Origin: an uncultured Clostridia bacterium
GTDB taxonomy: Bacteria > Bacillota > Clostridia > Christensenellales > UBA1242
DNA: 64,000 nucleotides
Reading direction: 5' to 3'
Assembly: GCA_934748015.1 (NCBI GenBank)
Contig: CAKVHF010000001.1
Span: 1-64,000, forward strand
A model generated the notes under the pieces. It was given only the letters and a program-made list of their open reading frames with translations. It ran no database searches and was not told the origin of the DNA. Position 1 is the stretch's first letter; each line of letters begins with the position of its first letter. The position numbers and the translations under genes are program-made. Shown here one piece after another: positions 34,895 to 44,403 of the stretch.

Positions 34895-37105
34895 ATGAGT
34901 CGTAGCAAAAAACTAGTTGCTCTAGTCGTGGTACTGGCGGTGACATTATTTACAGCAGGCGTGACATTGGTCATTGCCTTGGTGGAGGGTAGTCAAAATG
35001 CCATATCCAAGGTCAAAGTAAAATACACTGTTGCAGATGTGTATATAGAGATGCAAGCCAATTATTATATAGGCTCAACCGCTACAGCCATGAAGGATGA
35101 TGCCGGTAATACAACTATAACTTTGTCACCACTTAACATGACTGGTGCATTGAACCAAGTAGACCTAGACAATGGTGCAATACTAAGTAGAGATAATCGC
35201 AAAATAATCTTCGAATACATATTTATCAACAAGTCAGATAAGATCCCAGCTGTTATCAGCCAAACTAAAGAAAATGATGTACCAATGGTGCCTGTGGACA
35301 AATACAATAATGTTAACATAACTTATATAACATCATCTACACAACTTATGCAAGGTGCACTTGGCGACAAGACCTCCTTTGCCGACACAGGACTAGGCTT
35401 GGGTGAAACAAAATATGTGTACGTAATTGTTGAAATCAAGAATGGTCTATATGATGTAGACTTTGAGGGAGCATTTGGCTGGTCACTTACACAAGGTACA
35501 ACAGTCAATAGCAGTACAGCCAGTTCCGGTGGTGGCAAAATAATCAATATTGACACCAGTGCAACCGGATTAGTCAATGGCAGTGATCTAGCCAAAATCA
35601 ATTTAGTTATGGGTGTTGAGAATACCGAACCAACAATCTATCCTATGATAACAGAGAAATGTTTTGTAGGTTGGTATACCGATAGTGCATTGAACACCAA
35701 AGCAGAATTTCCACTACTAGTAACCGAATCAACCACATTGTACCCTAAGCACTTGGATGCAACCAGTGATCTAACTTATGTCTATGATACTGAATATAAT
35801 GGTTATAAGGTCGGAGATGGAACTAATTCTTATATAGGAACGGTATCGGATATAGTTATAGCAGATGTCTATAATGATGGAACTAATGGGGTTAAACCAG
35901 TTGTAAGAATTTCTGCTTTAGCCTTAGCCAACAACAGTTCAATTATTAGTATAACAATTCCCAATAGTCTACATATAATGGTTGGAAACATGAAAAACAA
36001 TAGTAATAATATAACAAAATTACTATCAAATAGTTCGCATCCGTACATAAAAGTGGTTGGAAATGGTTATATTGGCAAATTTAACAATGTGTTATACATT
36101 GGGTGTAAAACAACTATAATCCCAGACTATGTTACAGAGATAGGTGAGTATGCATTCTTTAATGTAACAGGGTTGGAGGAAATAAACATTCCTAAATCGG
36201 TAACATCTATAGGATATGCTGCATTTTATAATAGTGGATTAAAGGAAATTGTTATACCGGATAGTGTCAAGACTCTTGGTGTAGGTTCGTTTGCTAACTG
36301 TGCGAAGTTGGTGAGTGCTGAGATAGGACGAGGTGTTGCAACAATTAGCGAACAAGCATTTTCAGGATGTTCTAACTTGGCAAGTGTTGAGATAGGAAGA
36401 GCTGTTACAGCAATTGATAAGAGTGCATTCTTGAATGCATCCAAGTTAAAGAGTATAAGCTTACCTGATGGTCTTATTACTATTGGTAAATTTGCGTTTC
36501 AAAGGTGTGCATTTACTGAAATTGATATTCCAGATAGTGTAACTACTATTAATCAACAAGCATTCTACCTTTGCGGAAGTTTAACAAAAGTTAATATTGG
36601 TAAGGGGTTTAAAACCTATGGAATGGGAGTTTTTGCTAATTGTAAGAACTTATCAAGTATTGTTGTCGATAAGGATAATGCAACGTTCAAGAGTGAAAAC
36701 AATTGCTTAATTAATAAGGCAAATAATAGTCTTGTTCTTGGTTGCAAAACATCAATTATCCCTAGTTCTGTTACAACGATTGTAGATTATGCATTTTATG
36801 GTATTGGATTGACGAGCTTTTCTATACCAGATTCTGTAACAGGTATTGGTGAAGAAGTGTTCCGTGAATGTACCGAATTAACAAGTATATCTATAGGCAG
36901 TGGAGTTAAAAAGATTGGATCAAATGCGTTCAAGAATTGTTCCAAACTAACCAGTGTAACATTTAGCAACCCAACTGGCTGGACGGTTACTACATCCAGC
37001 ACAGCAACTACAGGTGATGCAGTGACTATCTCTACAACCGATCTTTCTGCCAATGCAACTTTACTTAAAACGACACATGTATCCAAGTATTGGAACAGAG
37101 CATAG
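34895..37105 (+). CDS. BspA-like surface protein, second copy
   Basis: The 736-residue protein has a signal-like N-terminus (LVALVVVLAVTLFTAGVTLVIALV), a beta-rich N-domain (about 40-225) shared with the gene at 58898, one InlB-type repeat (CFVGWYTDSALNTKAEF..LYPKHL, about 255-285) and about ten BspA-type leucine-rich repeats. It ends SKYWNRA like the copy at 58898. No sortase motif. DNA of the N-domain is richer in GCC/ACC/ATC codons than the AT-rich repeat part, with the switch near 35800. AAAGGAG precedes the ATG. Probably a cell-surface binding protein. Confidence 0.88.
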   Translation: MSRSKKLVALVVVLAVTLFTAGVTLVIALVEGSQNAISKVKVKYTVADVYIEMQANYYIGSTATAMKDDAGNTTITLSPLNMTGALNQVDLDNGAILSRDNRKIIFEYIFINKSDKIPAVISQTKENDVPMVPVDKYNNVNITYITSSTQLMQGALGDKTSFADTGLGLGETKYVYVIVEIKNGLYDVDFEGAFGWSLTQGTTVNSSTASSGGGKIINIDTSATGLVNGSDLAKINLVMGVENTEPTIYPMITEKCFVGWYTDSALNTKAEFPLLVTESTTLYPKHLDATSDLTYVYDTEYNGYKVGDGTNSYIGTVSDIVIADVYNDGTNGVKPVVRISALALANNSSIISITIPNSLHIMVGNMKNNSNNITKLLSNSSHPYIKVVGNGYIGKFNNVLYIGCKTTIIPDYVTEIGEYAFFNVTGLEEINIPKSVTSIGYAAFYNSGLKEIVIPDSVKTLGVGSFANCAKLVSAEIGRGVATISEQAFSGCSNLASVEIGRAVTAIDKSAFLNASKLKSISLPDGLITIGKFAFQRCAFTEIDIPDSVTTINQQAFYLCGSLTKVNIGKGFKTYGMGVFANCKNLSSIVVDKDNATFKSENNCLINKANNSLVLGCKTSIIPSSVTTIVDYAFYGIGLTSFSIPDSVTGIGEEVFRECTELTSISIGSGVKKIGSNAFKNCSKLTSVTFSNPTGWTVTTSSTATTGDAVTISTTDLSANATLLKTTHVSKYWNRA

Positions 37106-37170
37106 TTGTAGATATGTGTTGTAAGTAATTGGATAATTAATAATTGTGTAAAAAATAAAATAAATGTAAT

Positions 37171-37207
37171 AAAAAATTGTATGACATATTATCATACAAT
37201 TTTTTTG
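37171..37207. terminator. Bidirectional terminator
   Basis: Stem AAATTGTATGA / TCATACAATTT with T runs on both sides; shared by the BspA-like gene and the radical SAM gene. Confidence 0.88.
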
Positions 37208-37217
37208 TATTTTTATC

Positions 37218-38090
37218 TCAGAAATCTATTTCTTCTTCGAAGTTAGGGGTATAGCAAGTATCTGCACTGGACATGTCTTGCATATAGCCGTCTAGTCCAA
37301 GGTCGTCACACATTGTCACCACTCTCTTGTATTCTAACTTAGATATCTTGCGATTGATCTCTGGATAGTCACAAGCCTTGTAGTAAGGGATATATTGACT
37401 CATGATACTGACAATAGTATTAGGGGTGTTTTCTTTGATCCATTTACATATTTCTACCGAGTCACTAGTACAGTTAGGCAAAACAAGATGGCGTATAATA
37501 ATGCCTTTTTTCATTATTCCATCTTCTATTATGTCTTGCGGAACGATTGATCTAGCGTATAATATATTTTTGGTTGCTATGTCGAAATAATTGCTTGCAT
37601 CGGAGTATTTTTTGCTTAAAACACTGTCCTTATATTTTAGGTCAAATAGATATATGTCTACATAGTCCTTGATCTTATGCATAGTTTCAATCGACTCGTA
37701 AGTATTGGTGTTCCATACAACTGGGATGTTGGGGCGATAAATATTAAGTGCTTCTATTATTTGGTCAGTGTAGTGTGATGGTGTGACAAGGTTGATGTTA
37801 TGTACACCTTTTGCCTCAAGATTTTTCATAATTTCGGCTAACTTAGCAGGGGTGACTTCTTTGCCGATTCCTTCGTGGCTGATCTTATAGTTTTGGCAAA
37901 ATACACACCTAAGATTGCAGTTGCTGAAAAATATTGCACCACTGCCCTTTGTGCCCGATATAACTGGCTCTTCCCAGTTGTGTATCATTACTTTCGCTAT
38001 TTTTGCAGTATCAGTTGACCTGCAGTAGCCTACTGACATTGATCTATCTATTGCACAGTTCCGTGCACACATTCTACATATTTTTTCCAT
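37218..38090 (-). CDS. Radical SAM protein, PflX/PflA-like
   Basis: From the ATG at 38090 the protein is 290 residues. The radical SAM motif CNLRCVFC (CxxxCxxC) is preceded by GTKGSGAIFFSN. An N-terminal Cys cluster (CRMCARNCAIDRSMSVGYC) may hold another metal or cluster. Family members of the COG1313 PflX type resemble pyruvate formate-lyase activases but their targets are not known. No pfl gene is in the window. No clear ribosome site is seen; the frame stays open to 38126 with a TTG. Confidence 0.85.
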   Translation of the reverse strand: MEKICRMCARNCAIDRSMSVGYCRSTDTAKIAKVMIHNWEEPVISGTKGSGAIFFSNCNLRCVFCQNYKISHEGIGKEVTPAKLAEIMKNLEAKGVHNINLVTPSHYTDQIIEALNIYRPNIPVVWNTNTYESIETMHKIKDYVDIYLFDLKYKDSVLSKKYSDASNYFDIATKNILYARSIVPQDIIEDGIMKKGIIIRHLVLPNCTSDSVEICKWIKENTPNTIVSIMSQYIPYYKACDYPEINRKISKLEYKRVVTMCDDLGLDGYMQDMSSADTCYTPNFEEEIDF

Positions 38091-38126
38091 GCTTATATAA
38101 TAGATCTTAGAGTCTACTTTAGTCAA

Positions 38127-38485
38127 TAGATTTTGGATAATTTGTATACTTAATAACCTTACTTTGGGGGTGCTGTTGTAAGCACAAAATACAAAAGATA
38201 TTGGATAAAAGTAATATTTTGTTTGTTTTTAGTCAATTATTTTGTAAAGTAAGTTAGATAAAAAGTGTACGATGTAAAAAACAATCTAACATAGTCGAAA
38301 TATGCCTATATTTTGCCGATTTTGATTGTCAAAAAGGTGCGAAATTAACACTTTTGTGACATTTGTCGACAAAATATGTACATTGTTTTTCAAAATTTGC
38401 AACAAACGAAAGACAAATTGTTAGACAAAATTATTGGAAAAGTATAAGATTACACTAATGTTTTACAAAACAAGAAGGGGATATT
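38127..38485. other. Regulatory region between the radical SAM gene and spo0A
   Basis: An 11-pair stem with one bulged C, TAACCTTACTTT / AAAGTAAGTTA (38154-38165 / 38246-38256), encloses a GTGCT / AGCAC hairpin and an AT hairpin. Further on are Spo0A-box-like sites. No ORF. Confidence 0.45.
38362..38373 (+). promoter_or_regulatory. Spo0A box-like palindrome upstream of spo0A
   Basis: TTTGTCGACAAA matches TGTCGAA in six of seven positions on both strands. A second partial site AGTCGAA is at 38293-38299. Position 113-190 bp before spo0A fits autoregulation, as in Bacillus. Confidence 0.45.
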
Positions 38486-39244
38486 ATGGAAAACAAAAAT
38501 ATTGTTATTGTTGACACAAACGAAAAAGAATCAATAGAGTTAAAAAACAAATTAGAAAAACATGGTGGTTACAAAGTTGTGGCAATCTTTGACAATGCCA
38601 ATATCGCATATGAATATGTTAAGAAGAACGCAGTTGATCTTATTATATGCGATATACTATTGCATAATTCTGATGGCTTTGATTTGCTAGAGAAATTAAA
38701 ACAAAATAGCATAAAGACTAAATTGTTGATACTATCTGCGGTGTCAGGTGATGTATTTGTCCAAAAAGCTATGATGTTGGGCGCAGATTATTATATGATC
38801 AAGCCATACAACTTCAATGTACTTATTGCTAGAATTATGGAGATGTTTGATAATGACACACATACAACTGGCGAAATTGATAAGACACCTGCACTTAAGA
38901 ATATCGATAGCAGACTTAGTAATATATTTATAACAGTAGGCATACCTGCACATATCAAGGGTTATCAATTTTTGCGTGAAGCAATCAAGATGGCTATAGA
39001 GAGTCCTGATATTATCAATAGTATTACAAGGAAGTTATATCCTAGCATTGCTGAGAAATTTGATACTAGTTCTAGCAAAGTAGAAAGAGCAATAAGACAT
39101 GCTATAGAAGTAGCATGGAACAGAGGTAAGATAGAGAATATTAACAATCTGTTTGGCATCAAAGTATATAGTGATAACGAGAAGCCAACCAATGGCGAAT
39201 TTATAGCTTTGGTTGCAGATAAGATGCTTATTGAGGGTGCTTAA
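38486..39244 (+). CDS. spo0A: Sporulation master regulator Spo0A
   Basis: The 252-residue response regulator has a receiver domain (1-120) with acidic Asp10, phosphorylated Asp56, Ser84 and Lys106. The effector domain (about 140-252) includes the recognition region IAEKFDTSSSKVERAIRHAIEVAWNRGKIE. The receiver start has VDTN where most have DDN, so one acidic-pocket residue is Thr. The C-terminus is typical. It controls entry into sporulation from its phosphorylated dimer. AAGGGGA precedes the ATG. Single gene. Confidence 0.97.
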   Translation: MENKNIVIVDTNEKESIELKNKLEKHGGYKVVAIFDNANIAYEYVKKNAVDLIICDILLHNSDGFDLLEKLKQNSIKTKLLILSAVSGDVFVQKAMMLGADYYMIKPYNFNVLIARIMEMFDNDTHTTGEIDKTPALKNIDSRLSNIFITVGIPAHIKGYQFLREAIKMAIESPDIINSITRKLYPSIAEKFDTSSSKVERAIRHAIEVAWNRGKIENINNLFGIKVYSDNEKPTNGEFIALVADKMLIEGA

Positions 39245-39371
39245 AATAAGAGGTAACTATATGCAAGCCTTTATACAATTTGGATAGTATGCAAAATATT
39301 AAAAAATGCCTAATTGTATTAGTTAATTATCTATTATGTACCATTATATTAAGTTAACAATTCTTACAAAG

Positions 39372-39409
39372 TCCGTTGACAATTTTAGTATGTCAACGGA
39401 TATTTTTTG
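39372..39409 (+). terminator. Terminator of spo0A
   Basis: Perfect 10-bp stem TCCGTTGACA / TGTCAACGGA followed by T-rich bases. It lies 127 bp after the stop, with nothing recognisable between. Confidence 0.85.
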
Positions 39410-39532
39410 TACTTTTTTTTAATAAGTGTTTGATTGCAACTATTGTAACCAGCGTAAGCAACAATGTTTGTGATATATAAATTGCAAAAAAATTGTCTAT
39501 TTTGGCATAAGTATTACATAGCCAAAAAAGTG

Positions 39533-39561
39533 TTGTCAAAATGTATACAAAGTGTTATAAT
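39533..39561 (+). promoter_or_regulatory. Promoter of the helD-like operon
   Basis: TTGTCA (39533-39538), 17-bp spacer, TATAAT (39556-39561). The stretch 39410-39532 before it shows no gene. Confidence 0.7.
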
Positions 39562-39613
39562 CGACTGATAAACATGTTGCAAAAACCGAGCACAAAAAGA
39601 GAGTACAAAAGAC

Positions 39614-41686
39614 ATGAATGAACAGGAAAAAATAATAGAGGAAAAATATCTTAATAAGACGCTGAATATTCTAAAGGGTATTGTTGCCAAAGAGGATAGC
39701 GACTGTAAAACTGCCGAAGGAATTTTTGATAGCGAAAATCAAGCATATCTTAATGCAATGAAGGATATGGATCTTAACACGTTGAGTGAAGAGACGGCAC
39801 TGATAGTAGGCAACATGCAATCGGCTCTGCAACAGAGGGTGGAAGAACTGGATAGACTAAGGCTAGAGCGAGATGTGTATGAGAAGATGCAAGATAGTCC
39901 ATATTTTGCCAAGATAGATATAAGACCTGATGATAGCAATGAGGACGAAAAATATTACATTGGCAGACATACTCTAAATGATGAGAACAATAACTTTGTT
40001 GTGCTAGATTGGAGATCGCCCATTGCCAGTGTGTTCTATGACTACGAGGTTGGCAGAGCACAGATTGTATCGGACAACGCAACGCTTGGGATTGACCTGC
40101 TTGGTAAAAGGCAATTCAAGATAGAAGACAGCAAGTTGATATATTATTTTGACACCAATATTGCCATAGAAGACGAGTTGTTACAAGATGCTTTGGGGCA
40201 AAATAGTTCGCATAGCATGAAGAGTATTGTACAAACAATTCAGGCTGAGCAAAATAAAATTATCCGTAGTCCATCTGGTGTGGACTTAGTTGTTAATGGT
40301 GTTGCTGGTTCGGGTAAGACAGCAATTGCTTTGCACCGAATATCTTATTTGCTTTACAAGTTAAAAGGCAAGTTGACATCCGATTCTGTACTAGTGCTAT
40401 CACATAATAACGCTTTTTCTAGTTATATTTCACAAGTTTTGCCAGAATTGGCGGAAAGAGATGTCAATAAGGTTGTGTTAGATAGTCTATGCCACAAAGC
40501 AATATCTGGGATTGCGGATATAGAGGATAAGTATCAGCAAATGGATCGAATAATCAATAATCCTAGCCAAGTTAACAGTTGGTCGATTAAAACATCCTAT
40601 GAGTTCTATGAAAAATTGAACGAATATGTCAACAATGTAGTGATTGCAGAATTTAAGCCAAAAACATTTGTTATTATGGGTACGATCTTGACTAAAGAGA
40701 AGTTAAGTGCAATGTACTACAAGACTTTTGCTGGTCAGAGCCTGTTTACTCGAATATGTTGGATGAGTGATGGGATTGTCAACGATTGTTTCTACAATGT
40801 TAAGAACACAGGCGTGTTGAAGAAGTTAAAAATTGAGATTTTTGAAAAATTATATTCTTTTGTTGAAAATAAAAAGCCACTAGGACATTATCTAGATTTC
40901 TTGAAGTCGATAGGACTGGATATGAAACTAAGAAATGGCAAAATCAAGAACGAAGATGCTTATCCAATATGGTACATATATATGTGCTTGAAAGGCTATG
41001 TGATTAATGACAAAATTAAACACTTGGTTATTGATGAAATGCAAGAATATAGTGCTGTGCAGTTGAAGATAATAGATATGTTATATCCTTGTTGCAAGAC
41101 AATGCTCGGGGATGTAAGCCAATTTATTAGTCAAGGTCAAGCACAGAAGATACTAGACAATTATGACAAAATCTTTGGGCAAGAAATAAACAGAATGGAT
41201 CTAAATAAGAGTTATAGATCTACTATGCAAATAACTAAATTTTTTGGATATTTAGGCGGATTGGGCAACATTGAATATGTTAAACGTTCGGGTGACGAAG
41301 TAGGCATGATCAAGTGTGGAAACATGGTGAATAAGATCGTAGAATTGTTGAAGAGCAATGATAAATATAACACCATTGCTATTACAACCAAGACTAACAA
41401 ACAAGCCAAGGAACTGTATACATTGCTACACGACAAGTTGGAAGATCTAACACTTATATCCAGCAACAAAGATGTTTTGGACAAAAAAGTTAGCATAATT
41501 TCTGCGTTTAACTCCAAAGGACTTGAGTTTGATTATGTTATAATGTATAATGTTAGCGAAGATAATTATAATAATGATTTTGATCGAAATCTACTATTTA
41601 TCCAAGCAAGTAGGGCTATGCATAAGTTAGATCTTGTTGCTGATAGTGATTTTGCAACAATCATACAAGATTATAAGAGAGATTAA
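39614..41686 (+). CDS. helD: HelD-like superfamily 1 helicase
   Basis: The 690-residue protein resembles HelD, an RNA polymerase-recycling ATPase. Landmarks are the N-terminal coiled region, YIGRHTL and DWRSPIASVFYDYE before the ATPase, Walker A NGVAGSGKTAIALHRISYLLY, Walker B-like VIDEMQEYS, the arginine motif YRSTMQI, and a late helicase motif SIISAFNSKGLEFDYVIMYN. The length is near the usual 700-770. hisS starts 11 bases after the stop, so the two are co-transcribed. Confidence 0.92.
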   Translation: MNEQEKIIEEKYLNKTLNILKGIVAKEDSDCKTAEGIFDSENQAYLNAMKDMDLNTLSEETALIVGNMQSALQQRVEELDRLRLERDVYEKMQDSPYFAKIDIRPDDSNEDEKYYIGRHTLNDENNNFVVLDWRSPIASVFYDYEVGRAQIVSDNATLGIDLLGKRQFKIEDSKLIYYFDTNIAIEDELLQDALGQNSSHSMKSIVQTIQAEQNKIIRSPSGVDLVVNGVAGSGKTAIALHRISYLLYKLKGKLTSDSVLVLSHNNAFSSYISQVLPELAERDVNKVVLDSLCHKAISGIADIEDKYQQMDRIINNPSQVNSWSIKTSYEFYEKLNEYVNNVVIAEFKPKTFVIMGTILTKEKLSAMYYKTFAGQSLFTRICWMSDGIVNDCFYNVKNTGVLKKLKIEIFEKLYSFVENKKPLGHYLDFLKSIGLDMKLRNGKIKNEDAYPIWYIYMCLKGYVINDKIKHLVIDEMQEYSAVQLKIIDMLYPCCKTMLGDVSQFISQGQAQKILDNYDKIFGQEINRMDLNKSYRSTMQITKFFGYLGGLGNIEYVKRSGDEVGMIKCGNMVNKIVELLKSNDKYNTIAITTKTNKQAKELYTLLHDKLEDLTLISSNKDVLDKKVSIISAFNSKGLEFDYVIMYNVSEDNYNNDFDRNLLFIQASRAMHKLDLVADSDFATIIQDYKRD

Positions 41687-41697
41687 GGAGGGTGTAT

Positions 41698-42945
41698 ATG
41701 ATTAATATACCTAAGGGTACTAAAGATGTTTTGCCACAGGATAGCTACAAGTGGCATGAAATATATCGTGTAATAGAGAGTTTAAGCAAAAAATATAACC
41801 TAAAAGAGATCATGACGCCTACATTTGAAAGCACAGAGTTGTTTTTGCGTAGTGTTGGTGACAGCAGTGATGTTGTTAACAAGGAGATGTATACTTTTCT
41901 AGACAAGGGCGAAAGAAGTATAACACTTAAACCTGAGGGAACTGCCGGCGTGGTTAGGTCGTTTGTTGAAAATGGCTTATTTAACAATGCAATGCCTCTT
42001 AAGACATATTATAAGACACCTTGTTTTAGATACGAAAGACCACAAGCAGGAAGATTAAGGGAACACCACCAGTTTGGCGTAGAGATGTTTGGTTCTAACA
42101 GTGTGTATAGCGAATTGGAAATATTTATGATCTTAAGCGATTTCTTTGGAGCATTTGGGATCAAACCTACATTTTCCATCAACTATCTAGGTTGCGACAA
42201 ATGCAACGAACGATATAAGCAGAAGTTAAGAGAGTGTATTACGCCTAAATTAAGCGATTTCTGTTCAGATTGCAAAGTGCGTTATAACAAAAACATTTTG
42301 CGTATGCTAGACTGCAAAGTTCCGTCTTGCAAAGAATTATTACGTGGTATTCCTAAATTTTCCGATTGCTTGTGCGAAGATTGTCGCAATAGATATGCTG
42401 AGATCAAGAAGGGTTTAAGTGATCTAGGCATTAAATATGTAGAGAATGACATGCTGGTTCGTGGACTAGATTATTATACAGGCACAGTATTTGAAATAAT
42501 CAATATTGACAAAGAAAATGGTCAGACTGCACTAGGTGCTGGCGGAAGATACAACAAGTTAGTTGAAGAGTTGGGTGGCAAGAGTGTCCCAGTTATTGGC
42601 TTTGGTGTAGGCATCGAGAGATTTATATTGTATCTAGAGAGTATTGGATACAAGTTCAAGGAAGAGAATAATGTAGACATCTATCTTGCATCCACTCCAG
42701 AATGTGCAATATATGCTATGCAAATCGCAAAAACTTTGCGTGACAAAGGCATAGGTGTAGAAACTGACTTAATGGAAAGAGGATTAAAAGCGCAGTTCAA
42801 GTATGCAGACAAATTGAATACAAGATATGTTGGTGTTATTGGAAGCGAAGAAATGACTGCTGGCGAAATAACAATCAAGGATATGTCTACAGGTGAGCAA
42901 AATAGAATAAAAGTAGACGATGTTGCAAATTATATAACAAAATAG
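41698..42945 (+). CDS. hisS: Histidyl-tRNA synthetase
   Basis: The 415-residue class II enzyme charges tRNA-His. It starts INIPKGTKDVLP, with motif 2 FRYERPQAGRLREHHQFG, the His-binding region LVRGLDYYTGTVFE, motif 3 GFGVGIERF and a C-terminal anticodon domain. A Cys-rich insertion (CDKCNERYKQKL, CSDCKVRYNK, CEDCRNRY) of a zinc-ribbon kind sits near 165-225. The ATG at 41698 is preferred because AAGGAGGG (41685-41692) lies 5 bases before it; a GTG two codons upstream overlaps the site. Confidence 0.97.
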   Translation: MINIPKGTKDVLPQDSYKWHEIYRVIESLSKKYNLKEIMTPTFESTELFLRSVGDSSDVVNKEMYTFLDKGERSITLKPEGTAGVVRSFVENGLFNNAMPLKTYYKTPCFRYERPQAGRLREHHQFGVEMFGSNSVYSELEIFMILSDFFGAFGIKPTFSINYLGCDKCNERYKQKLRECITPKLSDFCSDCKVRYNKNILRMLDCKVPSCKELLRGIPKFSDCLCEDCRNRYAEIKKGLSDLGIKYVENDMLVRGLDYYTGTVFEIINIDKENGQTALGAGGRYNKLVEELGGKSVPVIGFGVGIERFILYLESIGYKFKEENNVDIYLASTPECAIYAMQIAKTLRDKGIGVETDLMERGLKAQFKYADKLNTRYVGVIGSEEMTAGEITIKDMSTGEQNRIKVDDVANYITK

Positions 42946-43088
42946 GTGTTTGCGTGAAACAAATGTGGATAAACAAAAAAAACACACACAATATACAAAA
43001 TTGCGTGGAAAGTAATTCACAATAGTTTCACATTAAATCTATTGTAATAATATTATTTCGGCTATTGATATCAAGAAGGAGATATAAG

Positions 43089-43382
43089 ATGACATTAGAC
43101 GAGTTCAACAAAATAGTTGCTAGCAAAGGTTATGTGCTATTTGATTTCTTTGCAACATGGTGCATGCCATGCAAAATGCAAACAAGTATAATAGAAGAAT
43201 TGAAAAACAAAAAAATCGACAACCTATCTATACACAAAATAGATGTCGATGAAAGTGAAGATGTAACAGATCTTAACAATATTGTTTCCGTTCCTACTCT
43301 TATAATGTACAAGGACGGCGAGGTTGTCAAAAGATATGTTGGCGTTGCTCAATTAGACAAAATATTGGATTGGATGAAGTAG
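43089..43382 (+). CDS. Thioredoxin-like protein
   Basis: The 97-residue protein has a thioredoxin fold with active site WCMPC (24-28) and the cis-Pro in VPT. Met replaces the usual Gly in WCGPC, which should shift the redox potential. No signal peptide, so it is cytosolic. AGAAGGAGA precedes the ATG; the frame reaches back to a TTG at 43065 without support. Between hisS (42945) and this gene no terminator is evident. Confidence 0.9.
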   Translation: MTLDEFNKIVASKGYVLFDFFATWCMPCKMQTSIIEELKNKKIDNLSIHKIDVDESEDVTDLNNIVSVPTLIMYKDGEVVKRYVGVAQLDKILDWMK

Positions 43383-43416
43383 GGCATATTGTTTGATAGG
43401 TTTGCCTATTTATAGC

Positions 43417-43465
43417 AACCAATTTGCAAAAGACTATATATGAAATTATTGCAAAATTGGTTTTG
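43417..43465. terminator. Terminator region after the thioredoxin gene
   Basis: Stem AACCAATTTGCAA / TTGCAAAATTGGTT with a loop of about 20 bases and TTTTG; it can also end the convergent gene. A smaller hairpin ATAGG / CCTAT precedes it. Confidence 0.65.
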
Positions 43466-43476
43466 TAACTATACAA

Positions 43477-43926
43477 CTATGCTCTGTCGTACGAGTCTAT
43501 TGGATTGTAGTTGCTTTTGGGTAATGGCTTGGGTTCGTGGCGATCATCATGTTGCGGTTCAGGCTTTTTGCCAAATAGTTTTAGTAGACTAGTGATGTCT
43601 TTAGAGTTTTTGCCTAGCATAAGTGGTAATACAGTGGATAGCAGTTGCATGCTATCCATTTTTTTGTGATCGGTTAGATTAGATAGCAGGGGCATAAGTG
43701 ATTGTATATTGATATTAGAGTTTTGAGACTCTTTGGGCTTGGATTGATTGTTCATTGTTTCTACTTTGATAGAATTTAGTTCGTTAAATTTTTCGTTAGT
43801 ATAATAATTGTAAGTGGACGACTTATTGATGTCCGCTTCTTTTTGTTTCTTGGTGTATTGGGTAGGAAATTGCCCATAAGGATACATCTTATTTATCTCA
43901 TCTATTTGTGTGTTATAGTTGGACAT
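43477..43926 (-). CDS. Unknown Asn/Ser-rich protein next to the subtilase
   Basis: The 149-residue protein was not recognised. The N-terminal 70 residues are polar, rich in Asn, Tyr and Lys (MYPYGQFPTQY). A hydrophobic helical part follows (LMPLLSNLTD..LLSTVLPLMLGKNSKDITSLLKLFG, about 88-125), then a Pro/His-rich tail. The start at 43926 has GGGGGAG before it. It is divergent from the 44084 gene. The pattern recalls small spore-associated clostridial proteins, but that is a guess. Confidence 0.7.
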   Translation of the reverse strand: MSNYNTQIDEINKMYPYGQFPTQYTKKQKEADINKSSTYNYYTNEKFNELNSIKVETMNNQSKPKESQNSNINIQSLMPLLSNLTDHKKMDSMQLLSTVLPLMLGKNSKDITSLLKLFGKKPEPQHDDRHEPKPLPKSNYNPIDSYDRA

Positions 43927-44083
43927 TTTTTCTCCCCCATATTCAATCATTAATTACATATATGATTAAGTGCTATTTTGTGTGATTGTTATTGTTTCTA
44001 AATTAGTAATATAATAATTAACATTTTGTAACAAAAAAGAATACATAATTGTATAACAAAAAATTGTAAGGTGTTGTAAGAAA

Positions 44084-44401
44084 ATGAATTTCAAAGACTA
44101 CTGCAAAAGTAATGCAAACGAAGACAATAAAAATGATAACAATACAAGTACAATATCAAACAAAACAACAACACAAAATGTAGAAAATAATGATACTAAA
44201 AAAATTGAAGAAATGTTAGAAAAATATTCGCACTATGACCAAAATGAACTTATGCAAGAGTATATCAAGAAGGCGAGTGAGTCAAAGTCCAAAGGAAGTT
44301 TTAGTGAAGAAAAAATTAACACAATCAAAGATACTCTATCGCCTATGCTTAGTGAAGAGCAAAAGCAATATTTAGATCAGTTATTAAATATGGTGAAGTA
44401 G
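44084..44401 (+). CDS. Unknown small polar protein
   Basis: The 105-residue protein was not recognised. A low-complexity Asn/Thr/Lys-rich first half (about 10-45) is followed by a helical part with LMQEYIKKASESKS and a C-terminal LSEEQKQYLDQLLNMV. No membrane segment. AAGGTG precedes the ATG. It lies 2 bases before the subtilase, so the two are likely one operon; a chaperone or regulator role for the peptidase is possible. Confidence 0.7.
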   Translation: MNFKDYCKSNANEDNKNDNNTSTISNKTTTQNVENNDTKKIEEMLEKYSHYDQNELMQEYIKKASESKSKGSFSEEKINTIKDTLSPMLSEEQKQYLDQLLNMVK

Positions 44402-44403
44402 AA

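Noticed and set aside
39410..39540. Minus-strand 48-residue hydrophobic ORF resembling a small membrane toxin
   Set aside because: It would need a TTG start without any ribosome site and has no terminator with a T run on that strand.
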